Assembly (NCBI GenBank): GCA_003956705.1 | Contig: QZCP01000182.1 | Span: 2,814 to 66,813, forward strand | Direction of reading: 5' to 3' | Length of the DNA: 64,000 nt | DNA from: Brevipalpus yothersi | Taxonomy: Eukaryota > Arthropoda > Arachnida > Trombidiformes > Tenuipalpidae | In this document: piece by piece, positions 13,202-25,731 of the stretch | Layout: every line of letters starts with the position of its first letter | Position numbering within the stretch: the stretch's first letter is position 1 | Position numbers and translations under genes: made by a program | Notes under the pieces: generated by a model | Told to the model about the DNA's origin: nothing | Database searches by the model: none | The model's input: the letters and a program-made list of their open reading frames with translations, nothing else

Positions 13202-16200
13202 TCTTTTGAATGCATCCATAGGAATTTGTGTCGTTTTGGTGAACAATTTAGGGAAAAGATGGAAGCGGAATAGTGGAAGCTAGTCATTGATCATTCTTTT
13301 CTCACTTTCACTCAGCTTATCGTGCTTATTTGTTTGCCCATACACACACTATTACTACAAGAGACACAGAGAAAGAGAATCCGGATGAAGACAAAAAGTG
13401 AGCAAAAATGATGCGGATGCTGAGCATCTATTCGATTATAGAGGGCAGTGGCTTACAGTCGTAGAGAAAAAAGACAGAGAGATTCCTTCACATAGGAATG
13501 GGAAAGGAGGAGAAGGCGATGAATCACTTTGGTATCTACTATTTGCTTTGACAGTGATTCGCTTACTTCGATCTTCTCATCAGCTGTTTAATCATTCGCC
13601 GGTAATAATAATAGCAATTCTGATGGTATGAATGTTTATATAAGTGTATACATTTCAAATAGGCGAAGAATGAATGAACAGGAGGAAGATAGGGAGAGAG
13701 CGAACAAGTGCAAGATGAGAAAAAAGAATAGATAAATTAAAGTGTATATAAGAATGAAGAGAGAAAATTCTGCTCCTCACTCGTAATGTAGAAGCATCCA
13801 AAGAGGAAAGAGAAAGAAAGAGAGAAGCTTCAACATCATGAGAGTATCGATTTGTTTGAACATCTCATGGTATAAGGTCAACCACCCCAACAGGCAGCCA
13901 TTGGAATAACCACTAGGTGTGTATATGTTTATATAGAATATCGAAGCTTCTCATGGCAAGGTCTATAGAACCTGATGTGTATATATATCTTCAAAGTGGA
14001 ATGAAACGATGAAAATCGATGTACGATTGGAATGGGTTATATTTACGAGTTCCAGAGACTTTTTTTTTGATTCTGTTCCTTCGCTGCATAGATGCCCAAA
14101 GAGAGATATATATTCATTTCGAAATCACACACATTCACTCAGATACAATTCCATACTATTCCAAGCTTTTCAAACAAAATTACCCAGAGAATTCGAAGAG
14201 AGAGAGAGAGAAAGAGAGGTTATCAACCTGTGAAAGAATTTCTCTCTCTCACATTGCTCTCATGTATACTTGAGAATCGATTTGTGTGCACTGCAATCAA
14301 TTCGTTCATTTGACACTTTAATATCTTTCCAGGTGATTATGTTGAAATTTAATTCAGCTTGATTTTTCCGGAAGTATCCGGTGAAATTTGTCTTCTCTTT
14401 CACTCTCTTTAGGGAAACGAGAAAGTTCTATTCACTTGGGCAATTTTAGGTGAGGAACATGATGATCAATTGAGAGATGCACATGCGAGATGTGTTCTCC
14501 ATGATATGTCAAAATAATATGCTCTTCTTCAGCTTCCAGCATCTCAAGTGGTGTCGTAAGATAACAAGATTAAATGAGAAATGTACTACAAAAATTGTGA
14601 GCATACTAATCTGAATGACTGTTCACAATCAGTTTGATTCGATGGTTGGCTGATTTTTGTATGTTATTTGTGTGTCATCGGCTGAGCATACTTGCACACA
14701 TAAAGAGTGCGAGAGTGGGGAAGAGGGATGCTGCCACAGCGGATGCGGAGAGGCAGGGATGGCAATGGCGCTGGTAGTGGAGGAATCTTTCACACACATA
14801 CTGGGTGGAAAGGACCATGAAATAGGAAAGTAAATGAAGGTTACATAAGTAGCGGGGGAGGATGGAAGAGAGATGCTGATAATGGAGGATGCAAGAAGGA
14901 TGCGGAAAGAGAGCAGAATCAATGGATAGAAGAAAGAGAGAGAGAGAAAGGGAAGATAAATGATGGATGCTTACAGAGTGAGAGAGAGAGAGAAAGTTGA
15001 ACGCCCTGAAGTGCTTCTTCTCCTGCTATGATGTTGCCCTTGCCGTGAAGCCAGCCAGCTAGGATTTAACATTAGATTAACGCTGTTTGCAATCGATTCT
15101 CAGAGTATTCTGGATGCATTTAATAGTTAGTAAAAATGCCATAAGATGTGTTCTATCTATCGCATTTTCCATCAATTGTGTGTCTTGTTATATTTCAGGA
15201 CCGTTGAGTCCACTCTTTGGACTGGAGCTGTGTTGTACAAATTCGCTCCAACTCAATATCTCTGGACTCTTCTAACAAGATCGATTAGATAGACAATTCA
15301 ATTCGATGAAGGAAAACACTAAAATAGATGCTTACTCTTCAATATTGCATGAAATACTAACTTCGAGAGAAGAGAGAGGAAAATAGAAATAGAGATAGAA
15401 TGGAATACGGATGATGGAAAATTCTATGAGAGAATGATCTTCGCGTAGTTTCACTATAATTGCTGGTATGGTTGACACATTTCATGTTGCTTTTAATGAT
15501 GAGAATTTACGGTAAATCGATAGAAAAAAACCTACAGAATAAGTATTTTGCGTTTCCTCGCAAGAGCAACCGGAAGTGTCCCAATAAAATTGCAAGCTAG
15601 AATGAGAATGAGAGAGATTTTCAGGAGATTTTTTTTCCTACTCCGATGATCTAGTGAATCTTATCAAATGCTTATCCTTTCTTCATCTTGGCTGATGATC
15701 CATCGAATGAGTGAAAGTGTATATTTGTGTACATTTGAGATCACATTTGCTAAATAAAATGAGTGAATAAAAATATGTGTGTATTCATTTATGTAACACA
15801 TGAGAACTAGAGACAGAGAGAATTCATGCAATCGATGATCAGAATCGTAAATCCATCAACTTTTTTTCCGGGTCTCGGGTTGAATAACCTCTCTGTGAAC
15901 AGTATACATGTATGAGTATATATCTATGTATCATGAAGAGTGAGAGTAAAAAAATAAAAACTGTCTCAGTCTATGTTGTCTTTTTATTTCCGTCTACTTT
16001 CGATTCTTTTTACTCTTTAATCGCTTTTCTACACATTCACGCATACATTCCATTGAAATTCTTGCTTAGTGATCAAGTATAAATGTAGGTCGATACGATT
16101 CAAACTCTCAAGAGCCTATTGACTATTGAATTGGATGCTTTTGATCTTGAATTACAATGGAAATTAACACTGATCAATGAAATTTGGATGGCCAATGTTA

Positions 16201-17574
16201 TGGTCAGATCAAATGAATGGATAAAGTGGTGATAGTTGAAGGGTAAGTCGAGTTTCATGGGATCGACCATTGTGCACACTCTTGTTACTCACATAGGCTA
16301 ATATCCTCTGTGAATTTGATCAACGGTTGTAAAAGTGTCTTCCAGAACGATGGGTTCGTTCGCCTTTCCCTCTCACTTCAAGGTAGGGTTAGAAGAGTGT
16401 AGTTGTGTGCTTATGTTGATTTATTCATTGGGTCAAGGGCATTGACTGGTTAGGTAATGGTTGGTATTACTAGAGAGAAGAAAGAAAAGGTATAAGGTGA
16501 CAGTTAGATGAACCCCTTGTGTGTGTGTGTGAGAAAGATTTGCATAGACGACTAGGATGACTTTGAAGGTGTGGATTTGTGGGCTGTGAATAGACAGGAG
16601 GGTCCTAAGCCCATCGAGGTTGGTTCATGGGCTCAGCCAGTCCATTATTGAAAGGGCATCGAGCTTGTCAAAGAAATAGAAAGAGAGAAAGAAAGAAAGA
16701 GGAGGGAGAGAAAAAATGATTCTGGTCGATGACTGAAAATAAGTCGATATTCGAGTGGAACAAATAGATGGAGAGAGTAAAAGAAAGATAGAGAGAGAAG
16801 AGAGAGCAAATAAATCGAAAAGAGAAGAGAATAAGAGTGTGTAGAATTGAGAGAGAGAGAGAGAGAGAGATTCATTATCGAAAACCAGTGAACATGCCAT
16901 GGTATCCTCGAATTTCAATCTTCCAATTCCTCGACACGAGAACATTGCCATCGATCAGCAATCGATTGATGGGACAAGAGTAGGGGCACTTCCGTCCACG
17001 AATTCAAATTCGCAATCATGATAATCTTCTCTGGCTGTGCAAGTTCGAAAGTGTTGTAAGAAAAAAGAGACTGAGAGAAAGAGAGAGGGAGAGATGAAGA
17101 GGGGACAGAGACCATTCGTCTTGTTTCATGCAGGTTTATGAACTATCGATCGGATGATAATGATTCAGAGGCTCTAGTCCTGGCTGCTTTGTAATAGTCA
17201 AGAGAGAGAGAGAGAGAGAGAGAGAGAAAATGTAATCGATGAGGAGAATGAAACGAATCAAGGAAGAGAGAGTCACCTATGGGAATTAAATATTAGCTGT
17301 AAAAAGGTGCCTAGATTATCCAGAGTATATATAAATATCTATGATATTTTATGAATTGGTGAATCGATCATTCATTTCAAATACATGTGTGCATTTCTTT
17401 CTTTACTCACACACAATCGTAATCACAATCACAAATGAAGGACATTGAAGGGCTTCTCCTTTCGTTAACTTATCATACAACGTCAACGTCCATAGGCATG
17501 AGATAAGTATCAAGAAGATATTCTTCTCATGAATTGCGTCACTATCTAGCTATATGTTTCCACCCATGTTCAGC

Positions 17575-17578
<4 letters not shown>

Positions 17579-17622
<44 letters not shown>
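17579..17622. repeat. (AG)n microsatellite, 22 units
   Basis: A pure AG array followed by about 70 bp of degenerate GA-rich sequence. Confidence 0.95.
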
Positions 17623-17627
<5 letters not shown>

Positions 17628-19159
17628 GAGAGGTACACAGGGAAGAGAGAGGGAGAGAGCATGAGAGAGAGAGAGGGAGAGAGATGTAAGAAAGGTCAAT
17701 GAACTCTGTATATTCTTTCCTTCCTCGTGCTTTTTTTTCGTTACATACATATATATATATATATTGCACTTTGCTGTTATTCTATGCTTGCTATTGAATT
17801 TTGAATCACCATGCAGGAAAGAGAGGAAGCAGAGTAGAAAAAATTTTTTTTTCATGAGGAAGAAGAAGAGTAAAATTAGCACACTATATATTAAACAATC
17901 ATCTTTATCCTATTTATTTGTACCTCTTCCTTCTTGTCCTTGTTTTCTCTCTCCCTCTCTCTCTTTTGTATCACATTGCCTTCTCATTGATACACCATGC
18001 ATAAAAATGGAAGCTCACCTGATAGTCATCAATGAAACACACATGAAGATGGGAAATCAATTATTTTCATGTCCCATTGTGAGCTTTCCGTGGTGGCCAA
18101 TGGACGACAAGTGAAGCTGATCTATTTACGGTAAAGAGAGAGAGAGAGAGACTAACATGTGTACAAAAATTGCTACATGTTTCGCTAGGAAAATCTATTG
18201 TTTTTATGATTGTTTTTAGATAATTATTGCTACCACAATTCCCACACTAATGAGAAACAATTGAAAGGATTTGATGTGTGTGTATATATATCTGAAGGAT
18301 GTGAAAAATAATCAGTATCATGGCTGGATGAATAATTACCAAAATATGAAAATTTTTCCGAATTTTTATCTTATTGAAAGCAAAATTTTTCAAGGTTTAA
18401 ATAAGTGAGAATTTAATTGGTGAACAAACTTGATGGATCAAAAAATGATCGAGATAGTTTTTCAGGTCCAAAGATAATCAAATATTCTTAGACACTGATA
18501 ATAATATTTCTTAATCTCATCGTTAACAAGAGAGATAGAGAAACGATAGTTTGGCAAACATACTACTCGTTATGCAGTGAATGAGAGAGGGCAAGTGAGG
18601 AACAAAATTCCGTTAGAATTTGTTCACATCATAAAGTCTCATGGATTTATCATTTCTTTTCGCCTCTCTTTTCAAGTTTGAAGGAAGAGAAGGAAAAAAC
18701 TTGGATCCATCAAGATAAAATTGGCCAAAAAGAAGAGGGACAAGATGGCATCAGAGAGGATAAAAGATTTGTTCATAGAGTATCACTGAAATTTGATTCT
18801 CTCAGAAGAAGAGAGAAAACAAAGAGGAAGGAATTATCAATTCTAATCTGATTTAACTATTTAAAGGATAAAAATCGGTTGATGAACTGAACATTCAGAC
18901 ACAAAACCTATGTAGTCAAGTGTCAAGGACAATTTTGTACAATGTATCTTTGTATCTCCTCTGGAACATGGGGCGAGAGAGAGAGGGAATGTTCTTGTTC
19001 GAATCAAATGAAGTGTATATAAATTTCAAATAGTACATGGATGATCTATCTGAGTCCCAAAAACTTGACAGATGCTCAGTGATAGTGGAATTGAACGAAA
19101 AAATTGAGCAAATTAGTATAAAATCAATCTTACATGAGTTGAATTTTTTCCTCTACACC

Positions 19160-19699
19160 CTAAAGCCGCTTGAGATCTTGAGCCTCATTAATATTGTTAT
19201 TCTCATTGGAATCAATATTTCTAGATTTTCTCCTGAATATGTTGATAGGACCATGACTTGGATCACAGTTATCGGAGTGATTTGCAGGAATTCTTTCCTC
19301 CTCGTATTCTTCTTCTTCTTCTTCTTCATACTCTTCCTCATAACCATCTTCATATTCTTCTTCCCTTGATCCCTCGTCATAATAGCTATCCTCATCTGTG
19401 TAATCAATCTCATTATCATCTCTCGAATAACTCTGTAAAAGAAATGATATAAAAAATAAGTTAGTTTTCAGGTTGAAATGAGTTTCACGGAAGAACCTTT
19501 TTCACCTCAGAAACGCTGTATTCTTCATTTTTATCTTCAAAAATTTCCTCCATATTTGATGTTTCGGGCTCTTCTCGACCATCGTTCTCCATGTCACTCT
19601 GAAATGAAACGAAACGAAAATTAATTAACAGAGAGAATGTGTTCTTTTTTCCAAGAAAACGAAAATGCCCAAAAGATAGAAAAAGTGAGAAACAAAATT

Positions 19700-19771
<72 letters not shown>

Positions 19772-20133
19772 AAGAGGCAAAGAAAAAATTATTCCAAGAA
19801 ATACGAAAACTTGATTTTAACCATGAAAAAAGGAAATCCGGCCTCAAATGCCACATACTTCATATTCTTGATCTTCAGCTACATCCTCATCGGTACCATT
19901 GGTTCTCAAGATTTTCTTCTCCACATTTTTGGCCTCCTCTGGATGCTTTCCTCTCATGCCACAGTAATCATGCAGATTTGCATTGTGATTTGCATCCTGG
20001 CAACGGAATTGACATCTTTTCAATTGCCGCTGCCATTCTGACTGCTCATGAACGGCATGCTCTTCGATTGCGTACGCAAATTCTCGTAGCTCCATCAGAT
20101 CGGCCAGAAGGATTTTTATTGCCTCTGAAACTA

Positions 20134-20205
<72 letters not shown>

Positions 20206-20362
20206 CGAAAAGATATACACACATATTCAGATTCGGGAGGTTAAAGTTGAGTAGAAGAGAGAGCAAAAGAGAGAGAACCAGAAAGAAAACAGGAAAACGG
20301 ATATCAAGTAATTATAATTGTGGAAAAAAAGAAAACAAAACAAATCAGTTTCATTTTCTTCT

Positions 20363-20412
<50 letters not shown>

Positions 20413-20886
20413 TGAATGTGTGTGAACACAGATGATGAAGGTGATGTTCCGTGTATCCTGTTGACCTGCTTGCATTTCCTATGAAAAAAATATGTATACA
20501 TCATCGCGATTCAATGACGATAAAATTTATCATCATTACAATTTTCCCTCTCATTTCGACCGGATAAAGGATCTTGCATGCACATGTAAGTGAAGGAAAG
20601 CCGATAAGAAGGGTTCCTTGAAATACTTCGAAATTCATTAAGACTTAGTCAACTCATTTCACTTGATTGTAGAGTGGCTTATACTGATTGGTGATTCAAG
20701 CTATCGATAAATATTTCGATTTCGCCTCGAATTCTCGATTCCACCCAATTCCCTATGTTTCTCAGAACATCATCATCAAGCCGTGGTTGTGGAGGAAGAC
20801 GATCCTCGATAGACATACGGTCGATATGCGTAAGATGGTCCACTAGGCCAGCGAAATGGAAGAGGGTGAAAAAAACATCCTCGAAA

Positions 20887-20964
<78 letters not shown>

Positions 20965-21044
20965 NNNNNNNNNNNNNNNNNNNNNNNNNNNNNNNNNNNN
21001 NNNNNNNNNNNNNNNNNNNNNNNNNNNNNNNNNNNNNNNNNNNN

Positions 21045-21091
<47 letters not shown>

Positions 21092-23176
21092 TGAGGAGAC
21101 GGGAGTGAAAATTTTCTATTTCAGGCCAGTGGGCCACAAGGGCAGTGGAGGGTATCTCAACCAGTTTTTGTGATGTTCATTTTGCCAGAGGAACAAGATG
21201 AAGAAGAAGAAGAAGAAGAAGAAACTGAGGCCAGGAGAGAAGAAAGCGAAGAGAGAGAGAGAGAGAAAAGTTCTTCACACTTGGTTACTTTTTCGTTTCG
21301 TACAAGCTTGGCTAGTTTTTTTGCTTTCGTTTATACTTTTCTGCTTGCTCTCTATAGTCGCTTCTTTTTTTCGGGGAAAATATTTTTCATCCAAAAAATC
21401 GTAATTATAGCATGGGAGAGAGAGGGAGAGAAAGTTAAAGTTAAAGTGTGTTTTTGAAACGGAAAAAATAGAATAAAATTGGGCTATACTTTGGGGGAAA
21501 AAAATATTGTGAGTCATAAACTGATACAAAAACTGGCCCTCATGGGTACCATCATCATCTTTGGAATTTTTTCATCTCTCTCACATACACAAGTCAGTAG
21601 TGTTTCCGATACTTTTTTTTGATGATGATTGGCATCACTCACAGAGATGTGTATAAGGAATCGTATTCAAGTGAGATTGGTTTTTTTTTCTGGTTTTTCT
21701 TGTTTTCATTGGCTGGGCTCTTTTTTTCTTTCTTTCTCTCTCTTTTTTATACCCAAACTTACGTTCTTTTCTTGAATCTTTTCTTGAATCAGACTGATTA
21801 TCACCACTGGATCCTCGGATGGGCACTTGATCCTTATTGTAATCAGAATTGTTATTAACTTTCGATCGATCGAGGGCTTCCTTTCCGTTTCTGGTGGGCC
21901 CATTTTTTGTGCGAATATTTTTCAGTCTTTCGGTTAGATTTGCCAATGTTTCCCGATGTTTCTCTAGATTGCTCATAAAATTTGCGTCTACATTCTCAGA
22001 AACTTTATTTCTACTGAGATACTGAGAGAGAGAACAATTTCAGAATGATCATGATGAAAATTGTGTATTAAAAATGAATTTTTTCTTCCTCTCCATATTT
22101 TTTCTTACCTTCATCATGGTATAAACAAAGAACAATACGATGGCAATTGAATAGAAAGGCATGAAAAAACCAAGCACATTACCACTTTGATTCTGTACTG
22201 ATGGGTTAATAGGGCTTCTGATGGATCTCTGAAGGAGAGAGAAAATGGGAAAGAAAATTCCTTTAATTTTTCTTACTTTACTTTACTATCAGTAACTAGA
22301 TGTGCGAATGGAAAGGTTACTCTAAATACCTGCATTTTTCGATGCCCAGTTGCCTTTGATCTGATTCCATTCACCATACTCTGAATTTTTGGATCACTTG
22401 ACCATGTATTGCTAGAATCTTCAAGGTTTGAAAATCATCAATTAGTTGAGCATCTTTGTGAACAATTTCATGGATTGATTAAATTGGAGTTTCTTGTGTT
22501 GAATTTCAAGTACAAAATACTTTAATATTCTCATTCGTCATTCTTTTCAAATCATCTCAAATGGTCAACTATTCTCCAATAGAATTGACGTAAGTTGTTG
22601 AAAAAATTCTCTCTATCAATTTCAAACGTTAATTTTTCGAAATTTTCCTCCTGAATTGCTGTCCATCCTTTCCCCTACTGGAGGTTACTGTCTTGAAATT
22701 CTAGATTGATCTATTTTTCTCATTCATATAGTTCAAATTCGCAGAGGAATTTGAATGTTCCAAACTATTTTGACAGAATATTCAATTATTCAATTAACTA
22801 TCGGAAAAAGAGGAGATTGATTCATGAAAAATCGGAGCTTCACAAGAATTTTCAATGATCAAATGATCTCAGAAAACATTCCAAGGCGAAGACAATTTTG
22901 AAATCAGGTTTCAAGCGTCAGCAAAATGGTTCAATCATTATTGATTCAATTGTTATAATGATCATCAATGTTGAATGTGATTTCATGTGAAATTAGAAAG
23001 AACAACTCACCATAACCATCATCATAATCATTATATCCACTATCCTGAGATCCTCGAAGTGCTGTTTGTAACATTGGATAGAAAATTTTTGGCCAAAGAA
23101 CGGCAAAACATCCAACCACTATACTCAACGCAATTATACCCCGAACAGGGTTACTCACACCACTCGGTTTACTCAT
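19160..23176 (-). CDS. RIC3: RIC3 acetylcholine-receptor chaperone homologue
   Basis: RIC3 proteins are ER membrane chaperones that help nicotinic acetylcholine receptors fold, assemble and reach the surface. Exons on the minus strand, in coding order: 23176-23011, 22418-22330, 22228-22109, 22021-21763, 20124-19859 (or from 20130), 19598-19506 and 19432-19160. All phases agree and give about 421 residues (human RIC3 is 369). TM1 lies at about residues 13-32 and contains VGCFAVLWPKIFYPM, the family signature. Exon 3 supplies TM2 (NVLGFFMPFYSIAIVLFFVY, about 102-121), matching the conserved second hydrophobic segment. Next comes a predicted coiled coil (LEKHRETLANLTERLKNI) and a long polar part. 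The last 90 residues are very acidic, then turn basic near the stop (FRRKSR). Exons 1-4 are secure. The exon 4 to 5 join crosses a 1.6-kb intron with a sequence gap, so a small exon could be missing. The gene is head-to-head with GATAD1. Confidence 0.85.
19702..19768. repeat. (GA)n microsatellite in RIC3 intron
   Basis: A pure GA array, read as CT in the RIC3 transcript, in the intron between the exons ending at 19859 and starting at 19598. Confidence 0.95.
20136..20202. repeat. (GA)n array abutting a RIC3 3' splice site
   Basis: On the RIC3 (minus) strand this is a CT array of about 33 units. It ends within about 12 nt of the acceptor of the exon that starts at 20124/20130, so it would serve as the polypyrimidine tract. 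Confidence 0.93.
20366..20409. repeat. (CT)n microsatellite
   Basis: In the same RIC3 intron as the previous array but in opposite orientation, 165 bp away. Confidence 0.95.
20889..21088. repeat. (AG)n array spanning an 80-bp assembly gap
   Basis: AG repeats at 20889-20964 and 21045-21088 flank 80 Ns at 20965-21044. The true array is probably continuous and its real length is unknown. It lies in the large RIC3 intron. Confidence 0.9.
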
Positions 23177-23917
23177 TGCCACCTAATTTACAATCAATCC
23201 ACACCAATATATTATTATTCCTAGAAAAAAAATTCACACAATCGTCCAGAATCTAGAACATTTCACATTTTTCCTGAACATTCAGAACTTCGAACCCTAG
23301 TAAATTCGATAGCCATTAGATGTCACTTTACCTCGATCATGTACACAAAGCACATGCTGCCATCTATAAAGAAAAACATTTTCGATGCACAAAAAAAATG
23401 CAAAACTTGAATCTTGTTGATTAACATGAATTGAATTAACTTTTCCTAATCGATTAAGAATTGTATTTGATAATTATTTTGAATTAATTTTATTTGAATT
23501 ATATTTTCTGTGTTCAAATGATTATGGTTGCTTCAAATAATTTTGTCTGGATTTGGCCTGATAGGACGAAAAATTTATTGTATTCCGTATTTCAACCGAA
23601 TTGAATTGGCTCCACACACTTGTTTGGCGGTTATTCAAAGAAAAAATTTTATTGTTCATATTCGAGGCTGATTGTGTGTTCCAAAGTGAAATTGATTGTA
23701 TATTATTTGTCGTGATCAAGTGTGTGTGTGTGTGTTTGTGGTCATCTCTTTCGCATCGATGGTACTGATCTGATCAGTGTAACTTGTGGAAGAGAAAGTT
23801 ATCAAGTACAACTGTGTTGAATTCTCAGAAAAAATTGTTAAATTTATACATTCTTCTTACACCATAATTTGGCCAAAGATATTTTGTATTTATATTCCCG
23901 TTTAATCTTAACTCATC
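23177..23917. promoter_or_regulatory. Divergent RIC3/GATAD1 intergenic region
   Basis: These 741 bp separate the RIC3 start codon (minus) from the GATAD1 start codon (plus), so both promoters and 5' leaders must lie here unless undetected leader exons exist. A (TG)n tract sits at about 23,719-23,735 on the GATAD1 side. I see no convincing TATA box. Confidence 0.55.
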
Positions 23918-24942
23918 ATGGAAAGCTCAACTGTTGATGTTCCAGAGTATGTAGATGTAGCCATATAATGTGGGATCATGTTGAATATTGCGTTAATTCT
24001 GTTTTTTCTTCCCTCCAGACTGAAATCACAATCTCAAGATAATATCGTTGGTAATAATGATGATAAAATGAAGACTTGTGACACTGGTGAACGTGATACA
24101 TCAATCGAGGAAAGTTTGAATCCAACTTGTTCAAAATGTGAGACAAAAGATTCAATATTTTGGATCAAAGATCATGAAAAAAAACTTCTCTGTCGACATT
24201 GTTCGAAAATACTTCGCACATCGAAGGGTGCTCTAAATAGCAACAAACCTATTGATGGTGACAAAAACGTCAGCAGGAAAAGTAGTGATGCGACTGCAAA
24301 AGAGAGTATGGAAAATGAAGCCCCTGGACAATCTGTTATAACTAGGAGAGGTTCAAGGAGAGGTAAAATGAGGCAAAATAGTTATCAAAGTAAGCTCTCT
24401 TCTGTCAAAGGTAAAGGTCGCCGGTCCATCTTCAAAAAATGTGTAAGTTATTGTCATACAGCTTATCTTGGTTATAAAGAATTAACAATGATTTCTTATT
24501 GTCTGAATAGGTCTACAAATCACCTCCACCATCTTTCATGCCAATTACATCAGATTCAATATTTTACAAAGGTTTTCTATACTCTGCTGGTGATATTGTT
24601 TCGTTAACCGATTTTGATGGCTCAATATACTATGCTCAAATCAGAGGCTTTCTCAAGGATCAGTATTGTGAAAAAAGTGCGGCAATCACATGGCTGATTC
24701 CGACTCAACAGTCTCCACGAAATGTTTTTGATGCCAAAACCTACATCTTGGGTCCTGAAGAAGATATACCTCGCAAATTAGATTGCATGACTTTTGTGTG
24801 CCATTGTCCTTCTGATTATTTTAAATTAACTAATCCTCCCTTCATCACTTCAACTCATTCTCGACCTCCTCGAAGCGGTTCATTTTCGTGGACTCGATCT
24901 GGACAATCTGTTATAAGATCTAACGAATCTAGTGGCCCTTGA
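23918..24942 (+). CDS. GATAD1: GATAD1, GATA-type zinc finger chromatin protein
   Basis: GATAD1 binds chromatin and is found in a histone-demethylase/Sin3-type complex that reads H3K4me3 promoters. Exons are 23918-23946, 24019-24442 and 24511-24942 (294 residues; human 269). The first exon encodes only ten residues and ends at a GTATGT donor. A single treble-clef zinc finger has Cys47, Cys50, Cys68 and Cys71 (C-x2-C-x17-C-x2-C). A basic linker ends in KGKGRRSIFKKC, like the vertebrate KGKGRRHIFK. The C-terminal BAH-like half is strongly conserved (SIFYKGFLYSAGDIVSL, YYAQIRGFLKDQYCEKSAA, TWLIPTQQSPRNVFD, YILGPEEDIPRKLD). A polyadenylation signal follows at 25,021. Nothing looks broken. Confidence 0.94.
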
Positions 24943-25020
24943 GCTTACACTTCCATCACATCTCAGCTAAAGTTTCTCTCATAATGGGAGATGTTCAGTT
25001 TACGATCTCTTCTGGAAAAA

Positions 25021-25026
25021 AATAAA
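25021..25026 (+). terminator. Polyadenylation signal for GATAD1
   Basis: An AATAAA hexamer lies 79 bp after the GATAD1 stop codon. Confidence 0.75.
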
Positions 25027-25222
25027 GATTTTTCATCTCATCCAGTGTTGTCCAATATTTTTATTATTTTCTCCGATTCTTGCCTCTTTGCATATATGAA
25101 AGTTCTAGAGGAAAAAGAACAATCTTCCTAGCGGAATACAAGATGTGTCAATTTCGCTGCCATGAAATTGATTAATAGATGCTAATCATGTCTTGGAAAA
25201 CTTGTATCAATCTTTCGAGAAC

Positions 25223-25731
25223 TTAATGCCCCCACCCTTGACTCTCATGGGATGTTATCAATGGAATGGTGATAGGAATAATGGTCTGATGTTTTTTCGG
25301 TGGTGGTGGTGGAACTGGAGCAGGTAATGCTGGAGGAGCAGGGGGAGGAGGTCCTGGAACACGAACGATCTTAGGTATCTCTATTCCATGAAAAAGGGCC
25401 ATAATTAGCGAAAGAAAACCATGATCATTGTGACAATACACTCACCTATTGCAATATATTTGATTGGAGCAGGTGGACATGGTGGACACGGTTGAGGAGC
25501 TGGTGCTGGGGCTGGAATAGGAGCTGGACTGCAAACAATGATCACAATTTCAAAATTATTAAGATTCATATTTTGGTTTACTACTACTTACCTTGGCATA
25601 TTCCAACCAGAGCCAGCTGTCCAAAGTTGAGATCGACTATTCAGTGGCAGTAAACTCAGTAAAACTATCAACGAACATGAAAGCAGCGAAAAATTCAATT
25701 TTTTGAAATCTATCCTATCAAAGCTCATCAT
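25223..25731 (-). CDS. Small secreted proline-rich protein, unrecognised
   Basis: Three minus-strand exons (25731-25592, 25528-25446, 25380-25223) join in phase to encode 126 residues. Both introns (63 and 65 bp) have clean GT-AG ends. The N-terminus has a basic stretch (DFKKLNF) then a hydrophobic core (LIVLLSLLPL), so a signal peptide with cleavage near residue 34 is likely. The mature part is about one-third proline: PAPIPAPAPAPQPCPPCPP, then PGPPPPAPPALPAPVPPPP, and a short non-repetitive C-terminus ending in QGWGH. A CPPCPP motif supplies two cysteines. This composition resembles cuticle, salivary or matrix proteins, but I recognise no family and assign no function. It converges on GATAD1. 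The intron-exon structure that joins three matching frames is the main evidence that it is real. Confidence 0.65.

Larger units (their letters stand above)
1..19159. other. Gene-poor region rich in GA/CT microsatellites
   Basis: I see no exon chain or protein family in this 19-kb stretch on either strand. Most longer open frames read poly-(Ser-Leu) or poly-(Arg-Glu), which is simply the translation of CT or GA arrays. The rest is AT-rich unique sequence with short (CA)n/(TG)n tracts (around 1475-1490, 5482-5500 and 12,127-12,142). The region could be intergenic, a very long intron, or untranslated sequence of a gene that begins outside the window. The lack of coding signal is a direct observation; the interpretation is open. 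Confidence 0.7.

Noticed and set aside
20819..20842. 24-nt micro-exon in RIC3
   Set aside because: It fits the phase and has a strong donor, but the flanking exons also join without it and I know no conserved sequence for it. Left out of the gene model.
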